A stretch of DNA of 5,311 nt from an uncultured Actinomycetes bacterium. Its GTDB lineage: Bacteria; Actinomycetota; Actinomycetes; Nanopelagicales; Nanopelagicaceae. Below are positions 4,705 to 5,311 of the stretch, one piece after another. The notes below the pieces were generated by a model that worked only from the letters and a program-made list of their open reading frames with translations, was not told the origin of the DNA and searched no databases. The DNA lies in contig CAIQXR010000087.1 in assembly GCA_903875815.1 (NCBI GenBank), forward strand, positions 1-5,311, read 5' to 3'. The position numbers and the translations under genes were made by a program. Every line of letters starts with the position of its first letter. Within the stretch, counting starts at the first letter, position 1.

Positions 4705-5311
4705 GTGTCAGCAGAAGTCCCAGTCATTGAACTCAAGGCCATTACGAAAAGTTTTGGACCTGTCGATGTTCTCAAAGGAATTGATTTTGCAGCTTATGCC
4801 GGCAAAGTCACCGCACTCGTTGGTGATAACGGCGCTGGAAAGTCCACACTCATTAAGGGCCTTGCTGGCGTGCAGCCGTACGACGGCGGTGAAGTCCACT
4901 TCGCTGGTCAGAAAGTAGATCTCCACTCCCCTGTTGCAGCTGGCGATCTCGGTATTGAAGTTGTGTACCAAGATCTCGCACTCTGCGAAAACCTCGACAT
5001 TGTTCAGAATATGTTCCTCGGCAAAGAGGATATGAAGACTGGCACTCTCAATGAGCCCGAGATGGAACTCAAGGCCGTTAAAGCGCTTCAGAGCCTTTCG
5101 GTTAAAACCGTAAAATCAGTTCGCCAAAAAGTTGCTTCGCTCTCCGGCGGACAGCGCCAAACAGTTGCGATCGCTCGCTCCGTTCTTCGCGATGCCAAAC
5201 TCGTTATCTTGGATGAGCCAACTGCAGCGCTCGGTGTTGCCCAGACTGAGCAAGTTCTCAATCTTGTTACTCGGTTAGCGGAAAATGGCGTTGCCGTCAT
5301 CATCATTAGCC
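4705..5311 (+). CDS. Sugar ABC transporter ATP-binding protein, 3' end outside the window
   Basis: The first 202 residues of an ABC ATPase. GTG 4705 is the only start between the in-frame TAA at 4675 and Walker A; a weak purine-rich site (AAAAGAG) lies seven bases before it. Visible motifs: Walker A GDNGAGKST (40-48), Q-loop VYQDLAL (87-93), signature LSGGQRQ (146-152) and Walker B LVILDEP (166-172). The frame is cut after IIIS, exactly where the H-loop histidine is expected. YQDLALCENLDIVQNMFLG is the form seen in single-domain monosaccharide ATPases such as FrcA; whether a second ATPase domain follows, as in XylG or RbsA, cannot be told. It would energise import of the sugar bound by the upstream protein, together with a permease expected downstream. 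Lysine codons here are mixed AAA/AAG, unlike the binding protein, in keeping with lower expression. Confidence 0.93.
   Translation, partial: MSAEVPVIELKAITKSFGPVDVLKGIDFAAYAGKVTALVGDNGAGKSTLIKGLAGVQPYDGGEVHFAGQKVDLHSPVAAGDLGIEVVYQDLALCENLDIVQNMFLGKEDMKTGTLNEPEMELKAVKALQSLSVKTVKSVRQKVASLSGGQRQTVAIARSVLRDAKLVILDEPTAALGVAQTEQVLNLVTRLAENGVAVIIIS

Noticed and set aside
4708..4971. Leftward frame opposite the ATPase start
   Set aside because: It is antisense to a clear ABC ATPase with all motifs in order; the same applies to 5088-5306.

Overview
The window looks like chromosomal DNA from a free-living actinobacterium. Evidence is the intermediate GC content, a Ser-rich single-pass membrane protein of an actinobacterial type, a probable leaderless mRNA, and a tRNA gene with its CCA encoded. 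A freshwater or marine planktonic lineage would fit, but that is inference. I see no transposon, phage, CRISPR array or other mobile module.

Layout, left to right. Bases 1-225 hold the leader of a leftward gene lying beyond the window edge: a complete FMN (RFN) riboswitch on the minus strand with a good -10 box directly upstream, so a riboflavin synthesis or uptake gene should follow. Bases 226-1680 (minus) encode a two-domain NAD(P)-binding SDR/DUF2867 protein. Bases 1759-1834 (minus) hold a tRNA with anticodon UAA and an unusually short variable loop. Bases 1835-2139 contain a probable 55-residue basic protein (1895-2062, minus) with a short hydrophobic N-terminus, plus small repeats. Bases 2140-3249 (minus) form a tight two-gene operon: a membrane-anchored Ser-rich protein with a Cys-containing outer domain, followed by an RDD-family membrane protein. 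A promoter whose predicted start falls on the first codon probably drives it.

The divergent spacer 3250-3486 separates this operon from a rightward sugar ABC transporter locus. First comes a secreted XylF-like sugar-binding protein (3487-4527) with strongly biased codons, then a strong intrinsic terminator (4547-4582), then a 122-base spacer, then a sugar ABC ATPase starting at GTG 4705 and running off the window just before its H-loop. The binding protein is probably made in large excess over the ATPase, with the terminator setting the ratio; a permease gene is expected to the right.

The observation most worth a second look is the tRNA: leucine-type D-arm, UAA anticodon and A73 on a class I body with a 5-base variable loop. 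The other points are modest, and I found no convincing evidence of a wholly new multi-gene system.
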